A stretch of 64,000 nucleotides of DNA from contig NC_008390.1 in the NCBI RefSeq assembly GCF_000203915.1, forward strand, positions 682,001-746,000, given 5' to 3'. This DNA comes from Burkholderia ambifaria AMMD. GTDB taxonomy: Bacteria > Pseudomonadota > Gammaproteobacteria > Burkholderiales > Burkholderiaceae. Positions 21,358 through 30,300 of the stretch are shown piece by piece (position 1 is the stretch's first letter; every line of letters starts with the position of its first letter). Position numbers and translations under genes: made by a program. The notes under the pieces were generated by a model that was given only the letters and a program-made list of their open reading frames with translations, searched no databases and had not been told where the DNA came from.

Positions 21358-22566
21358 ATGACCCACATCACCGCTGACCAGATGGCCCGTGTGAAGGCCA
21401 CCGCCCCTGTCCTTGCCGAGCACGGCGCGACGATCACGAAGCACTTCTATCAGCGCATGTTCGCGCGTCATCCGGAACTGAAGAACCTGTTCAACCAGAC
21501 GCACCAGAAGACCGGCAGCCAGCCGGAAACGCTCGCGAAGGCGGTCTACGCGTATGCCGCGAACATCGACAATCTCGGTGCGCTGGGCGGCGCGGTGTCG
21601 CGCATCTCGCACAAGCACGCGAGCCTCAATATCCGTCCGGAGCATTACCCGATCGTCGGCGAGAACCTGCTCGCGTCGATCGTCGAAGTGCTCGGCGACG
21701 CGGTCGACGCGGAAACGCTCGAAGCCTGGCGCGTCGCGTACGGCCAGCTCGCGCAGATCATGATCGGCGCCGAGGCCGACCTGTACGCGAACGCCGCATG
21801 GAGCGGCTTCCGCCCGTTCAAGGTCGCCCGCAAGGTGCGCGAAAGCGACGAGATCACGTCGTTCTACCTGACCCCCGCCGACGGCGGCGACGCGCCGAAG
21901 TTCGAGCCGGGCCAGTACATCTCGGTGAAGCGCTTCGTCGGCGAGCTGGGTGTCGACCAGCCGCGCCAGTACAGCCTGTCCGATGCGCCGCACGGCAAGT
22001 GGCTGCGCATTTCGGTGAAGCGCGAGGCGGGCAGGGCGGAAGCGATCCCGGCCGGCAAGGTGTCGACGCTGATGCACGATGGCGTGGAAGAGGGCGCGAT
22101 CGTCGAAGTGACCGCGCCGATGGGCGACTTCTCGCTGAAGCGCGATGTCGAGACGCCGGTCGTGCTGATCTCGGGCGGTGTCGGCATCACGCCGATGATG
22201 TCGATGGCGTCGACGCTGATCGCCGAAGGCAGCAAGCGCGAAGTGCAGTTCGTCCACGCGTGCCGTTCGGGCGCGGTGCACGCGTTCCGCGACTGGCTGA
22301 ACGACGCGGCGCGCGAGCACGCGAACGTGAAGCGCACGGTGCTGTACGAGCTGGTCGGCCCGAACGACCGTGCCGGTGTCGATCACGACCTCGAAGGGCG
22401 CCTGACGCCGGAGCGCGTGAAGCAGCATGCGCTGGTGCCGGATGCCGACTACTACATCTGCGGCCCGATCGCGTTCATGAAGGCGCAACGCGATGCGCTC
22501 GTCGCGCTGGGCGTCGCGCCGGAGCGTGTGAACACCGAGATCTTCGGCTCGGGTGCGCTCGAGTGA
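21358..22566 (+). CDS. hmp: Flavohaemoglobin, nitric oxide dioxygenase
   Basis: Detoxifies NO to nitrate using O2 and NAD(P)H. The 402-residue protein has an N-terminal globin domain (residues 1-140) with proximal His87 in SHKHASLNIRPEHY, then a ferredoxin-reductase module with the FAD motif RQYSLSDAP and the NAD motif ISGGVGITPMMSMA, ending in YICGPIAFMKAQRDAL and EIFGSGALE. The preceding NsrR-like dyad suggests NO induction. It ends at a strong terminator shared with the toxin gene. Confidence 0.97.
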   Translation: MTHITADQMARVKATAPVLAEHGATITKHFYQRMFARHPELKNLFNQTHQKTGSQPETLAKAVYAYAANIDNLGALGGAVSRISHKHASLNIRPEHYPIVGENLLASIVEVLGDAVDAETLEAWRVAYGQLAQIMIGAEADLYANAAWSGFRPFKVARKVRESDEITSFYLTPADGGDAPKFEPGQYISVKRFVGELGVDQPRQYSLSDAPHGKWLRISVKREAGRAEAIPAGKVSTLMHDGVEEGAIVEVTAPMGDFSLKRDVETPVVLISGGVGITPMMSMASTLIAEGSKREVQFVHACRSGAVHAFRDWLNDAAREHANVKRTVLYELVGPNDRAGVDHDLEGRLTPERVKQHALVPDADYYICGPIAFMKAQRDALVALGVAPERVNTEIFGSGALE

Positions 22567-22597
22567 TGCGCGAACGGACGGTCTCAGGCCAGTAAAA

Positions 22598-22619
22598 AAG
22601 CCCGGCGCGAGCCGGGCTT
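22598..22619. terminator. Bidirectional terminator between hmp and vapC
   Basis: AAGCCCGGC-GCGA-GCCGGGCTT (22598-22606 with 22611-22619) is flanked by six A on the left; the right side is CGATTTTG. It can serve hmp (plus) and, more strongly, the toxin transcript (minus). Confidence 0.8.
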
Positions 22620-22644
22620 CGATTTTGTCGCGTGCATGACGATG

Positions 22645-23034
22645 TCAGGCACGCAGCATCAGCGTGGAGTGGTAGCGCCACACCTTCGGATCGGCGCTGA
22701 CGAGCGGCATGCCTTCATGGAGTGCCTGCGCGATCATCACGCGGTCGAACGGATCGGCATGGTCCGGAAAATCCGGCAGCGCGGCGACTGCCTCGGCGTG
22801 ATCGCTGCTGATCGGCAGCTCCGCAAAACCTGCAAGCCGAAATGCCGAACGCGCATCTCTCGGATGGACGGGCAGATTGCCTTTGCGATATTTGATCGCG
22901 ATTTCCCAAATCGACGCGGCGCTGACGTACAGCGTGTTTTGGGGATGTTCGATCAATGCGGCCGCGGTTGCCGAAAGTTGCGGCGCGCCTTCAGCCGCCC
23001 AGAGCGCGATGTGCGTATCGAGCAGCAGCTTCAC
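22645..23034 (-). CDS. PIN-domain toxin, VapC type
   Basis: Probable Mg2+-dependent ribonuclease toxin of a type II toxin-antitoxin pair, 129 residues. PIN acidic residues are all visible: Asp6 (LLLDTHIALWAA), Glu44 (SIWEIAIKYRKG), Asp94/Asp97 (HADPFDRVMIAQA) and Asp115 (VSADPKV), so it looks catalytically complete. Its start overlaps the antitoxin stop by 4 nt, implying translational coupling. Targets cannot be told from sequence. Confidence 0.9.
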   Translation of the reverse strand: MKLLLDTHIALWAAEGAPQLSATAAALIEHPQNTLYVSAASIWEIAIKYRKGNLPVHPRDARSAFRLAGFAELPISSDHAEAVAALPDFPDHADPFDRVMIAQALHEGMPLVSADPKVWRYHSTLMLRA

Positions 23035-23300
23035 GGTGCAAGCCCTTGATCCGAGCTGGCATCGAAGTCGGCAGCGATCGATTCATCGCCGGCATTGAAT
23101 GCCTCGACGGTTGTCGGGATGTTCAGCCCGGCAAGCAACTGACGGGCGGCGCCGATCCGCTTCGGCGCCGCGTAAGGAACGATTCGGGCAACGGGATGGC
23201 CATTGCGGGCGATCACGACTTCGGACTCGCGCCCCAATTCAATCGCTTCGACGAGGCTTGAGAGCCGCGACTTGGCATCGTGCATGTTGACGGTCGGCAT
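23031..23300 (-). CDS. Phd/YefM-family antitoxin
   Basis: An 89-residue antitoxin whose N-terminal half, MPTVNMHDAKSRLSSLVEAI then EVVIARNGHPVARIVPY, is the Phd/YefM DNA-binding fold; the acidic C-terminus (AGDESIAADFDASSDQ) is the likely toxin-neutralising tail. It is first in the operon and should autorepress together with the toxin through the repeats just upstream. Confidence 0.88.
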   Translation of the reverse strand: MPTVNMHDAKSRLSSLVEAIELGRESEVVIARNGHPVARIVPYAAPKRIGAARQLLAGLNIPTTVEAFNAGDESIAADFDASSDQGLAP

Positions 23301-23313
23301 GGCCGCCCCCTGG

Positions 23314-23335
23314 TTAGCTAGATGATATTAGCTAG
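23314..23335. promoter_or_regulatory. Candidate autoregulatory repeats of the toxin-antitoxin operon
   Basis: Two perfect TTAGCTAG repeats (23314-23321 and 23328-23335) have a 14-bp period; each contains the palindrome TAGCTA. They lie 14 nt upstream of the antitoxin start in an AT-rich pocket. The function as operator is inferred from placement. Confidence 0.55.
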
Positions 23336-23423
23336 TTTAACAGGGTGAATTGACGGCCGCAGGCTGACCGCATGGCCAAGCCGCCGGCAGGCGGGCCATG
23401 GCGGTTCAACCAGTTCACGTCCG

Positions 23424-24497
23424 TCAGTTCCCGCTGCCGCGCGCGACGCGGCGTGCCTTCACCGATTCCGCGAGGCCTTCGAGCACCTTCACGCTGTCGT
23501 CCCACGCGATGCACGCATCGGTGATGCTCTGGCCGTAGGTCAGCGGGCAGCCTTCCTTCAGGTCCTGACGCCCTTCGACGAGGTGCGACTCGATCATCAC
23601 GCCAACGATGCGCTCGTCGCCGGCCGCGACCTGGCGGCCGATGTCCGCGCACACGGGAATCTGGTTCTCGTGCTTCTTCGAGCTGTTCGCGTGGCTCGCG
23701 TCGATCATCAGGCGCGCGGCGAGGCCGGCCTTGCCGATGTCCGCGCATGCGGCGTTCACGCTGTCCGCGTCGTAGTTCGGCGTCTTGCCGCCGCGCAGGA
23801 TCACGTGGCAGTCCTCGTTGCCGGCCGTCGACACGATCGCCGAGTGGCCGCCCTTGGTCACCGACAGGAAATGATGCGGCTGCGACGCGGCCTTGATCGC
23901 ATCGACCGCGATCTTCACGTTGCCGTCGGTGCCGTTCTTGAAGCCGACCGGGCACGACAGCCCCGACGCCAGCTCGCGGTGCACCTGCGACTCGGTCGTG
24001 CGCGCGCCGATCGCGCCCCACGAGATCAGGTCGGCGATGTACTGCGGGCTGATCATGTCGAGGTATTCGGTCGCGGCCGGCAGCCCCATCTCGTTGATCT
24101 GCAGCAGCAGTTCACGCGCGGTGCGCAGTCCTTCGTTGATCTTGAAGCTGTTGTCCAGGTGCGGATCGTTGATGAGCCCCTTCCAGCCGACCGTCGTGCG
24201 CGGCTTCTCGAAGTACACGCGCATCACGATTTCCAGCTCGCCCTTGAAGCGCTCGCGCTCCTTCACGAGCCGCCCCGCGTACTCGATCGCCGCCTTCGTA
24301 TCGTGGATCGAGCACGGCCCGATCACGACGATCAGCCGGTCGTCCATCCCGTGCAGGATGCGGTGCATCGACTGGCGCGAGTGGTAGATCAGCTCGGACG
24401 CGGCCTCGGAGCACGCGAATTCGCGGATCAGATGGGCGGGCGGCGTCAGTTCCTTGAGTTCGCGAATGCGGACGTCGTCGGTGTTGTGCGGGGGCAT
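23424..24497 (-). CDS. aroG: 3-deoxy-7-phosphoheptulonate (DAHP) synthase, class I
   Basis: First committed enzyme of aromatic amino-acid synthesis: condenses phosphoenolpyruvate and erythrose 4-phosphate. The 357-residue protein has VVIGPCSIHDTKAAIEYA, GARTTESQVHRELASGLSCP, KNGTDGN, and the metal-site stretches LMIDASHANSSKKHE and GVMIESHLVEG. The start MPPHNTDDVRIREL is chosen because AGGAG lies 9 nt upstream; the frame is open 20 codons further. I cannot tell which aromatic amino acid inhibits the enzyme. A 300-nt leader with a putative attenuator precedes it. Confidence 0.95.
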   Translation of the reverse strand: MPPHNTDDVRIRELKELTPPAHLIREFACSEAASELIYHSRQSMHRILHGMDDRLIVVIGPCSIHDTKAAIEYAGRLVKERERFKGELEIVMRVYFEKPRTTVGWKGLINDPHLDNSFKINEGLRTARELLLQINEMGLPAATEYLDMISPQYIADLISWGAIGARTTESQVHRELASGLSCPVGFKNGTDGNVKIAVDAIKAASQPHHFLSVTKGGHSAIVSTAGNEDCHVILRGGKTPNYDADSVNAACADIGKAGLAARLMIDASHANSSKKHENQIPVCADIGRQVAAGDERIVGVMIESHLVEGRQDLKEGCPLTYGQSITDACIAWDDSVKVLEGLAESVKARRVARGSGN

Positions 24498-24675
24498 GCT
24501 GTTTTCTCCTGTGTCGACCGGCTCGAGTGCTTCGGCACTTGCTCCGGCCCCATGCAAAGCTGTTGAGGGCGCCGCCTAATGACTACGCGTGCGGCAAATT
24601 CATCGATTCAGGCAATTCAGTGGTGTCGATCGGGGCCGCGGGACCGCTGCGGCGGCGACCGGCTGGCGAAGGGCG

Positions 24676-24707
24676 AAAAAAAACCGCCGGGTTCGCCGGC
24701 GGTTTTT
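24676..24707 (-). terminator. Attenuator terminator in the aroG leader
   Basis: On the minus strand AAAAACCGCCGG-CGAAC-CCGGCGGTTTTT is followed by three more T: a 12-bp stem (24696-24707 with 24679-24690) and an eight-base U-tract. It lies 30 nt after the leader-peptide stop and about 180 nt before aroG, so it would stop transcription before the gene. Its 5' arm CCGCCGGC (24695-24702) can instead pair with GCUGGCGG in the leader-peptide codons (24751-24758), eight pairs with one G-U. Confidence 0.85.
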
Positions 24708-24736
24708 CGGGAATTTCGGTTGCGCTTCACGCGCCA

Positions 24737-24802
24737 TCAACCCTCTCGATCCGCCAGCGGTCTGAGATGCCAAAAAAAGTAAAAATAAAACTTGGCGGAC
24801 AT
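24737..24802 (-). CDS. Aromatic leader peptide of the aroG attenuator (21 residues)
   Basis: The peptide starts MSAKFYFYFFWHLRPL and ends ADREG. Seven consecutive codons (5-11) encode Phe, Tyr, Phe, Tyr, Phe, Phe, Trp, exactly the end products of the pathway that starts with downstream aroG. The antiterminator strand lies in codons 15-18, so a ribosome stalled on the aromatic run leaves it free, while one reaching the stop codon covers it. No good Shine-Dalgarno is visible before the ATG, the main weakness. Function is inferred by analogy with pheA and trp leaders. Confidence 0.75.
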   Translation of the reverse strand: MSAKFYFYFFWHLRPLADREG

Positions 24803-24839
24803 GACGGAGATTCGGTTCGTCAAAAAAGTTGATTCGGAA

Positions 24840-24868
24840 TTTATACCGTGTCGCCGTGCGGCTGGCAA
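24840..24868 (-). promoter_or_regulatory. Sigma-70 promoter for the aroG leader transcript
   Basis: On the minus strand TTGCCA (24868-24863) and TATAAA (24845-24840) are separated by exactly 17 bp. The predicted start near 24832 lies about 30 nt before the leader-peptide ATG. Confidence 0.7.
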
Positions 24869-24879
24869 GCCGGGGCGTC

Positions 24880-24927
24880 AAAAAATGCGGACAATCCGCG
24901 CGTTTTTGTCAAAATGCACGGATTGTC
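24880..24927 (-). terminator. Dyad and T-run downstream of tldD
   Basis: GACAATCCGTGC (24927-24916) pairs with GCGCGGATTGTC (24901-24890), 11 of 12 matched across a 14-nt loop, then CGCA and six T on the minus strand. It begins 16 nt after the tldD stop, so it is probably the tldD terminator. Because it lies about 20 bp upstream of the aroG -35 box it could also be an operator. Confidence 0.6.
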
Positions 24928-24942
24928 TGCGTCGCGATGCGG

Positions 24943-26409
24943 TTATGCCGTACCGCCAACCGTCATCTTGTCGATCCGCAGGGTCGGCTGGCCGACGCCG
25001 ACCGGCACGCTCTGGCCTTCCTTGCCGCACACGCCGACGCCCGAGTCGAGCGACATGTCGTTGCCGATCATGCTCACGTACTTCAGCGATTCCGGGCCGC
25101 TGCCGATCAGCGTCGCGCCCTTCACCGGGTAGGTGACCTTGCCGTTTTCGATCATGTACGCCTCGGACGCCGAGAACACGAACTTGCCGTTCGTGATGTC
25201 GACCTGGCCGCCGCCGAAGTTCACCGCGTACAGGCCGTTCTTCACCGACGCGATGATTTCCTGCGGATCCTTGTCGCCGTTGAGCATGTACGTGTTGGTC
25301 ATGCGCGGCATCGGCAGCGCCGCGTACGATTCGCGCCGCGCGTTGCCGGTGACGGGCATCTTCATCAGGCGCGCGTTCAGCGTGTCCTGGATGTAGCCCT
25401 TCAGGATGCCGTCCTCGATCAGCGTCGTGCACTGCGTCGGGTTGCCTTCGTCGTCGATGTTCAGCGAGCCGCGGCGGTTCGGCAGCGTGCCGTCGTCGAC
25501 CACCGTCACGCCCTTCGCGGCGACCTGCTCGCCGATGCGGCCGGCGAACGCCGACGAGCCCTTGCGGTTGAAGTCGCCCTCGAGACCGTGGCCGATCGCC
25601 TCGTGCAGCAGCACGCCCGGCCAGCCCGGCCCGAGCACGACCGTCATCGCGCCGGCCGGCGCGGGGCGGGCATCGAGGTTCACGAGTGCTGCATGCACGG
25701 CGTCGTCGACGTAGCGCGACAGCACGTCGTCGGTGAAGTACGCGTAGTCGAAGCGGCCGCCGCCGCCGCCGGAGCCGATCTCGCGGCGGCCGTTCTGCTC
25801 GGCGATCACCGTGACCGACACGCGCACGAGCGGGCGGATGTCGGCCGCGAGCGCGCCGTCGCTGCGCGCGACCAGCACGACATCGTATTCGCCGGCGAGG
25901 CCCGCCATCACCTGCGTGACGCGCGGGTCGCGCCCGCGCGCCATCTGCTCGATGCGCTCGAGCAGCTTGACCTTGGCGGTGGCGTCGAGCGATGCGAGCG
26001 GATCGGACGGCAGGTACAGGTCGCGGCCCGAGATGCCCGTGAGCGACGTCGCGGCCCGGATCTTCTGGCGGCCGCCGCCGGCCGCCGCGATCGCCTTGGT
26101 GGCCGCGGCCGCCTGCGCGATGGCTTCCGGCGACAGGTCGTCCGAGTAAGCGAACGCGGTGCGGTCGCCCGCGACCGCGCGCACGCCGACGCCCTGGTCG
26201 ATGCTGAAGCTGCCCGACTTCACGATGCCTTCCTCGAGGCTCCACGCTTCGCTGCGGGTCGCCTGGAAGTACAGGTCCGCGTAGTCGACGCGATGCGTGA
26301 AGATGTCGGCGATCGTGCGCGTGAGCAGGCTCTCGTCGAGGCCGTACGGCGTGAGGAGGATGTCCTTCGCCAGCGCAAGATTGCGGATGCCGGGTTCGAT
26401 GATGTTCAT
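24943..26409 (-). CDS. tldD: Metalloprotease TldD
   Basis: Zinc-peptidase subunit of the TldD/TldE pair that degrades unfolded peptides and matures some ribosomal peptides. The 488-residue sequence starts MNIIEPGIRNLALAKDILLT and includes the metal motif LLHEAIGHGLEGDFN (HExxxH), the Gly-rich GVGVRAVAGDRTAFAYSDDL and the ending PTLRIDKMTVGGTA. The frame is open 24 codons upstream, but the conserved N-terminus supports this start. The partner tldE/pmbA is not in the window. Confidence 0.94.
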   Translation of the reverse strand: MNIIEPGIRNLALAKDILLTPYGLDESLLTRTIADIFTHRVDYADLYFQATRSEAWSLEEGIVKSGSFSIDQGVGVRAVAGDRTAFAYSDDLSPEAIAQAAAATKAIAAAGGGRQKIRAATSLTGISGRDLYLPSDPLASLDATAKVKLLERIEQMARGRDPRVTQVMAGLAGEYDVVLVARSDGALAADIRPLVRVSVTVIAEQNGRREIGSGGGGGRFDYAYFTDDVLSRYVDDAVHAALVNLDARPAPAGAMTVVLGPGWPGVLLHEAIGHGLEGDFNRKGSSAFAGRIGEQVAAKGVTVVDDGTLPNRRGSLNIDDEGNPTQCTTLIEDGILKGYIQDTLNARLMKMPVTGNARRESYAALPMPRMTNTYMLNGDKDPQEIIASVKNGLYAVNFGGGQVDITNGKFVFSASEAYMIENGKVTYPVKGATLIGSGPESLKYVSMIGNDMSLDSGVGVCGKEGQSVPVGVGQPTLRIDKMTVGGTA

Positions 26410-26502
26410 GCGGGTATCGAGGGTTCTCAAAAAGTTGTCGGGTGCGTTCTGGGCAGATGGGTTGGCCGGGCGGCGTTTCAAGCGCCGGGGCGGTTCAGCG
26501 GG

Positions 26503-27330
26503 TCAGGCCAGCACGCGATGTCGCCACGCGGGCAGGCTCTGGCGCACGTCGGCGATCCGCTGCGGATCGAGCGCGCCGGTCACGACGCTCGCGCCTTCGT
26601 CGCGGACCGCGACGATCTCGCCCCACGGGTCGATCAGCATGCTGTGGCCCCAGGTGCGCCGGCCGTTCTCGTGCTTGCCGCCCTGCGCGGCCGCGAGCAC
26701 GTAGCACTGGTTCTCGACGGCCCGCGCGCGCAGCAGCATTTCCCAGTGCGCGCGACCCGTCGTATACGTAAACGCCGACGGCACGACGATCAGCGCGCAG
26801 TCGCCCATCCTGCGGTACAGCTCCGGAAAGCGCAGATCGTAACAGACCGACAGGCCGACCCGCCCGAACGGCGCATCGAACGTGACGACCGTCTCGCCCG
26901 CGCGGATCGTGCGCGCCTCGTCGAACGATTCGTCGCCTTTCTCGAAGTTGAACAGGTGGATCTTGTCGTAGCGGGCGGCCTCGTGGCCGCTCGGATCGAA
27001 CACGAGCGTCGTGTTCAGCACGCGATCGGGTTCGGGCGCCTGCAGCGGCAGCGTGCCGCCGATCAGCCAGACGCCGTGACGCTGCGCGGCCCGCGCGAGA
27101 AACTGCTGGATCGGACCGTCGCGGTAGGTTTCGGCGAGCGCGAGCTTGTCGGTGTCGCGGTGGCCCATGAAGCAGAAATACTCGGGCAGCAGCACGAGCT
27201 GGGCGCCGTCGCCGGCCGCTTCCGCGATCAGGCGGCCGGCTTCGGCGAGATTGCGCGCGACGTCCGGCGTGCTCACCATCTGCAGCGCGGCGACCCGAAA
27301 GGGCGTGGCGGAACGGGTGTGATCGGTCAT
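26503..27330 (-). CDS. Nitrilase-superfamily amidohydrolase, Nit1/YbeM-like
   Basis: The 275-residue C-N hydrolase has the catalytic triad Glu50 (LPEYF), Lys123 (YDKIHLFNFE) and Cys163 (SVCYDLRFPELYR). The KIHLFN and CYDLRFPELYR forms are characteristic of the Nit1-type deaminated-glutathione amidase branch, so repair of deaminated glutathione is the likely role; other omega-amidase activity cannot be excluded. It lies between yhdP and tldD on the same strand with small gaps, an order common in beta-proteobacteria. Confidence 0.88.
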   Translation of the reverse strand: MTDHTRSATPFRVAALQMVSTPDVARNLAEAGRLIAEAAGDGAQLVLLPEYFCFMGHRDTDKLALAETYRDGPIQQFLARAAQRHGVWLIGGTLPLQAPEPDRVLNTTLVFDPSGHEAARYDKIHLFNFEKGDESFDEARTIRAGETVVTFDAPFGRVGLSVCYDLRFPELYRRMGDCALIVVPSAFTYTTGRAHWEMLLRARAVENQCYVLAAAQGGKHENGRRTWGHSMLIDPWGEIVAVRDEGASVVTGALDPQRIADVRQSLPAWRHRVLA

Positions 27331-27381
27331 CGCTGGATCGATTGCGTCATAAATAGGGTGCGGCCCGGCACCCTGCGCGCG

Positions 27382-30300
27382 TCAATGGCTCGCCGCATCG
27401 GCCGGACCGTGATTCATCTTACCCTGATCGCCCCGCACCCGCTCGATGTGCGGATGCGCCCACGAGCCGGTGATCGCGTAGTCGATCGCGAACGCGTGTG
27501 ACAGCGTCTCCGACAGCGCGTAGTTCGCGGCCAGCACGCCGACGCCGAGCAGCGGGTTGATGATCGCGGCCGCGATCGCCGCCGTGCCGGCGCCGATCTT
27601 CGGCGCGACGTGCGCGTGCAGGTCCTGCGTCTCGGCGCCGAGATCGACCGCGCCGCGCACCGTCACGTTCGCCGGCGCCGTCGTCATCGAGAAGTCGTCG
27701 GTGCGCGCGATCCCGTTCGAGATCCGGCTGGTGCCCGTGATCTTGTCGAACGGCAGCCCCTTGCCGACCACGTCGCGGAAATTCAGCGTCAGGAAGCGCG
27801 CGAGACTCTGCAGGCTCAGCACGCCGAGCAGTTTCGCGGCACCCGGATCGACCTTCAGGATCTGGCCGTGCTCGAGATCGACCGCGACCTGGCCGCCGAG
27901 CGACGGCAGATCGACCGCGGTCGGGCCGCCGCGCCAGCCGACCTTGCCGGTCACCGTGCCGTGGCCGTTCGCGACCGTGCGCGGCAGGCCGACGAGATCG
28001 AGCAGCGCGCCCGCGTTGCCGATGTCGAGCTTGAAGTCGAACACGCTGCGGCGTGGCGCATCGTTTTCGTCGACGCCGCGGGCCAGCGCACGGCGCGAGG
28101 TGCGCCAGTTGCCGGTCGCCGTCAGCTTCGCGGCCGGGTTCGCCAGCTCGAGCTTGTCGAGCTGCCACACCGGCGCGCCGTCCTCGTCGATGTTGCGCGC
28201 ATTGACGACGAGCCGGCCGATGTCGTGATCGCGCGCGACGACCTGGTCGACGATCAGGTCGACCGACGGCATCGGCCGGTCGGTCGGCGTCGGCAGGTTC
28301 ATCGCGCGGCCGACGAGGTCGTGCTGCGCGCTTTGCGGAATCACGAGCTTCGCGAGCCGCGCGTTCAGCACGCCCGCGCCGTTGTGGCCGCCGCCCTGCG
28401 CCCACGACAGGTAGCCCGAGACCTGATTCGACGCGATGTTCGCCTGCCACAGCTCGTCGACGTGCGACGCGCCGATGATCACGTTTTCCCAGTTGCGCTT
28501 GAGCAGCTTCAGCGTGCCGAAATGCAGCGCGAAGCGCTTCGGCGTGAAGCTCGCGACGTCGACGCGCGGCGCGGCCGGCTCCGGTGCGCGCGGGGTGTCG
28601 TGCTGCAGCGTGCGGGCCAGCGCGAGCCATGCGTCGGCGTCCAGTTCGTCGACGTCGACGGCGGCGCTCACGCCGTCCTGCGGCAGGTCGGGCATCCGGT
28701 GGATGCCCATCGCGCCGCGCACCGCGCGCAGCGGCTGGCCGCGCGTCGCGTCGAGCAGGTAGGTCGCGGACACGGGGCCGAGCGTCAGGTCGGCATGTTC
28801 GAGGCGCTTGCCGTCGGCCTCGGCGGCCGGCTGCAGCGTGAAGCGGAACGGCATCGGCGTGCCGGCCGGTTTCGCGAACGGCGCGGGGAAGTTCAGCGCG
28901 ACGCCCGTCAGGTCGGAATGCGCGGTGACCTCCGGCAGGCGGCCCGGCGCGCCGCGCACGGCGACGTGGTACGGCGCGTCGCCGACCACGTGCTCGAGCA
29001 GCGCCGCGGCCGTGCCGTGCAGGTTCAGGCCGCGCGTGGCGTCGAGCGCGAGCTTGCCGTCGACGTTCACCGCGTACGGGCCATGCGACTGGAAGTTGCC
29101 GTTCGCGCGCACCGGGCCGCCGAGGAAGCGCCCCGACAGGTCGTGCAGCGACGCGCCGGCCTCGCTGAATCGCACGCTGCCGCGCAGCGCGGACAGCGGC
29201 GGCACGCCGTCGGTCGACAGCGTGTTGCCGCCGAACGCGAGGGCGCCTTCGACGTGCGTATGCGGATGCGGCACGCGCTGCGGAATCGTGATCTTGAGCG
29301 CGAGCGACGCGGGCCCCTGCGCATCGATCCGCTGGCCGATGTGCCCGCTCATCGTGCCGAGCGAGCTGTTGTCCGCGTAGTCAATCAGGTCCGCGAGCGG
29401 GCCTTGCGCATGGCCGTCGATGATGAGCGGAGACTTCGACGGGTTGCCGAGATCGTCGATCCGGCCGGCCACCTTGGTCAGCGCGACGCGCTTGTAGCGC
29501 GCGCGGGCGATGTCGAAGTGCAGCTTGTTCTGCGCGAGCTCGAACACGCCGTCGATCGCGTCGAGTGCCGGCCAGACGCTCGGCGTGCCGTTCGCGAGCT
29601 TGCGCGGCGGGTACGGCGTCGGCTCGAAGCGCCCGCCGGTGAACGGCGCGACGATATGGAACACGCCGGCATCCGGCTCGTGTGAGAACGGGAATTTCTC
29701 GAGCGGGCCGCGCGCGACGATCGACGCGCCCTTGGTCACCTGGCCGTCCTGCAGTGCATGGCCGAGATACGCGCGCAGGCGTTCGGACATCCCGGTCGGC
29801 AGGTAGCGCGGAATGCGCGCCACCGACGCGCGCGCGAAATCCGCGCGCAGGTCGAGCGAGCCGCGGCCGTGGCCGGGGTTCGTGTACGAGCCCGACACCG
29901 CGATTTCGGCATCCGGGTTCGAGACGAACAGGTCGGGCAACGTCACGTCGACGCGCGCGTGCTTGTCGCCCGGCGCCGGCGTGATCACCCATTTCGCGTT
30001 GCCGCGCAGCCGGTCGAAGGTCAGGCGCGGCCGGTCGAATTCGCCGGGCACCGTGACCGCGGCGTTGACCGTGTCGAAGTGCGCGCTGCCGCCGGTCTCG
30101 TTCGCATCGACGCGACCCCACAAATTCTCGACGCCCGGCCAGCCGGCGCGCGGGTGACCGCGCGGCGACAAGCCCGGCGGCGGCTCCTGCGCGGCGACGC
30201 TGATGCCCTGCAGATCACCGAGGAAGCGGTAGCGCACGATCGGCGCGGCGCCCATGCGCCGCTCTTCGTCGGCGAGCTCGGGCCGCGCCGGCTTCGCGCG

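Noticed and set aside
23371..23407. Hairpin CATGGCC...GGCCATG after aroG as a terminator
   Set aside because: Long loop and no T-run on either strand; not convincing.
24600..24881. A 93-codon minus-strand frame across the aroG leader
   Set aside because: It runs through the terminator and in a different frame from the aromatic leader peptide; Arg/Phe runs come from the terminator's A/T tracts. The 21-codon peptide explains the region better.
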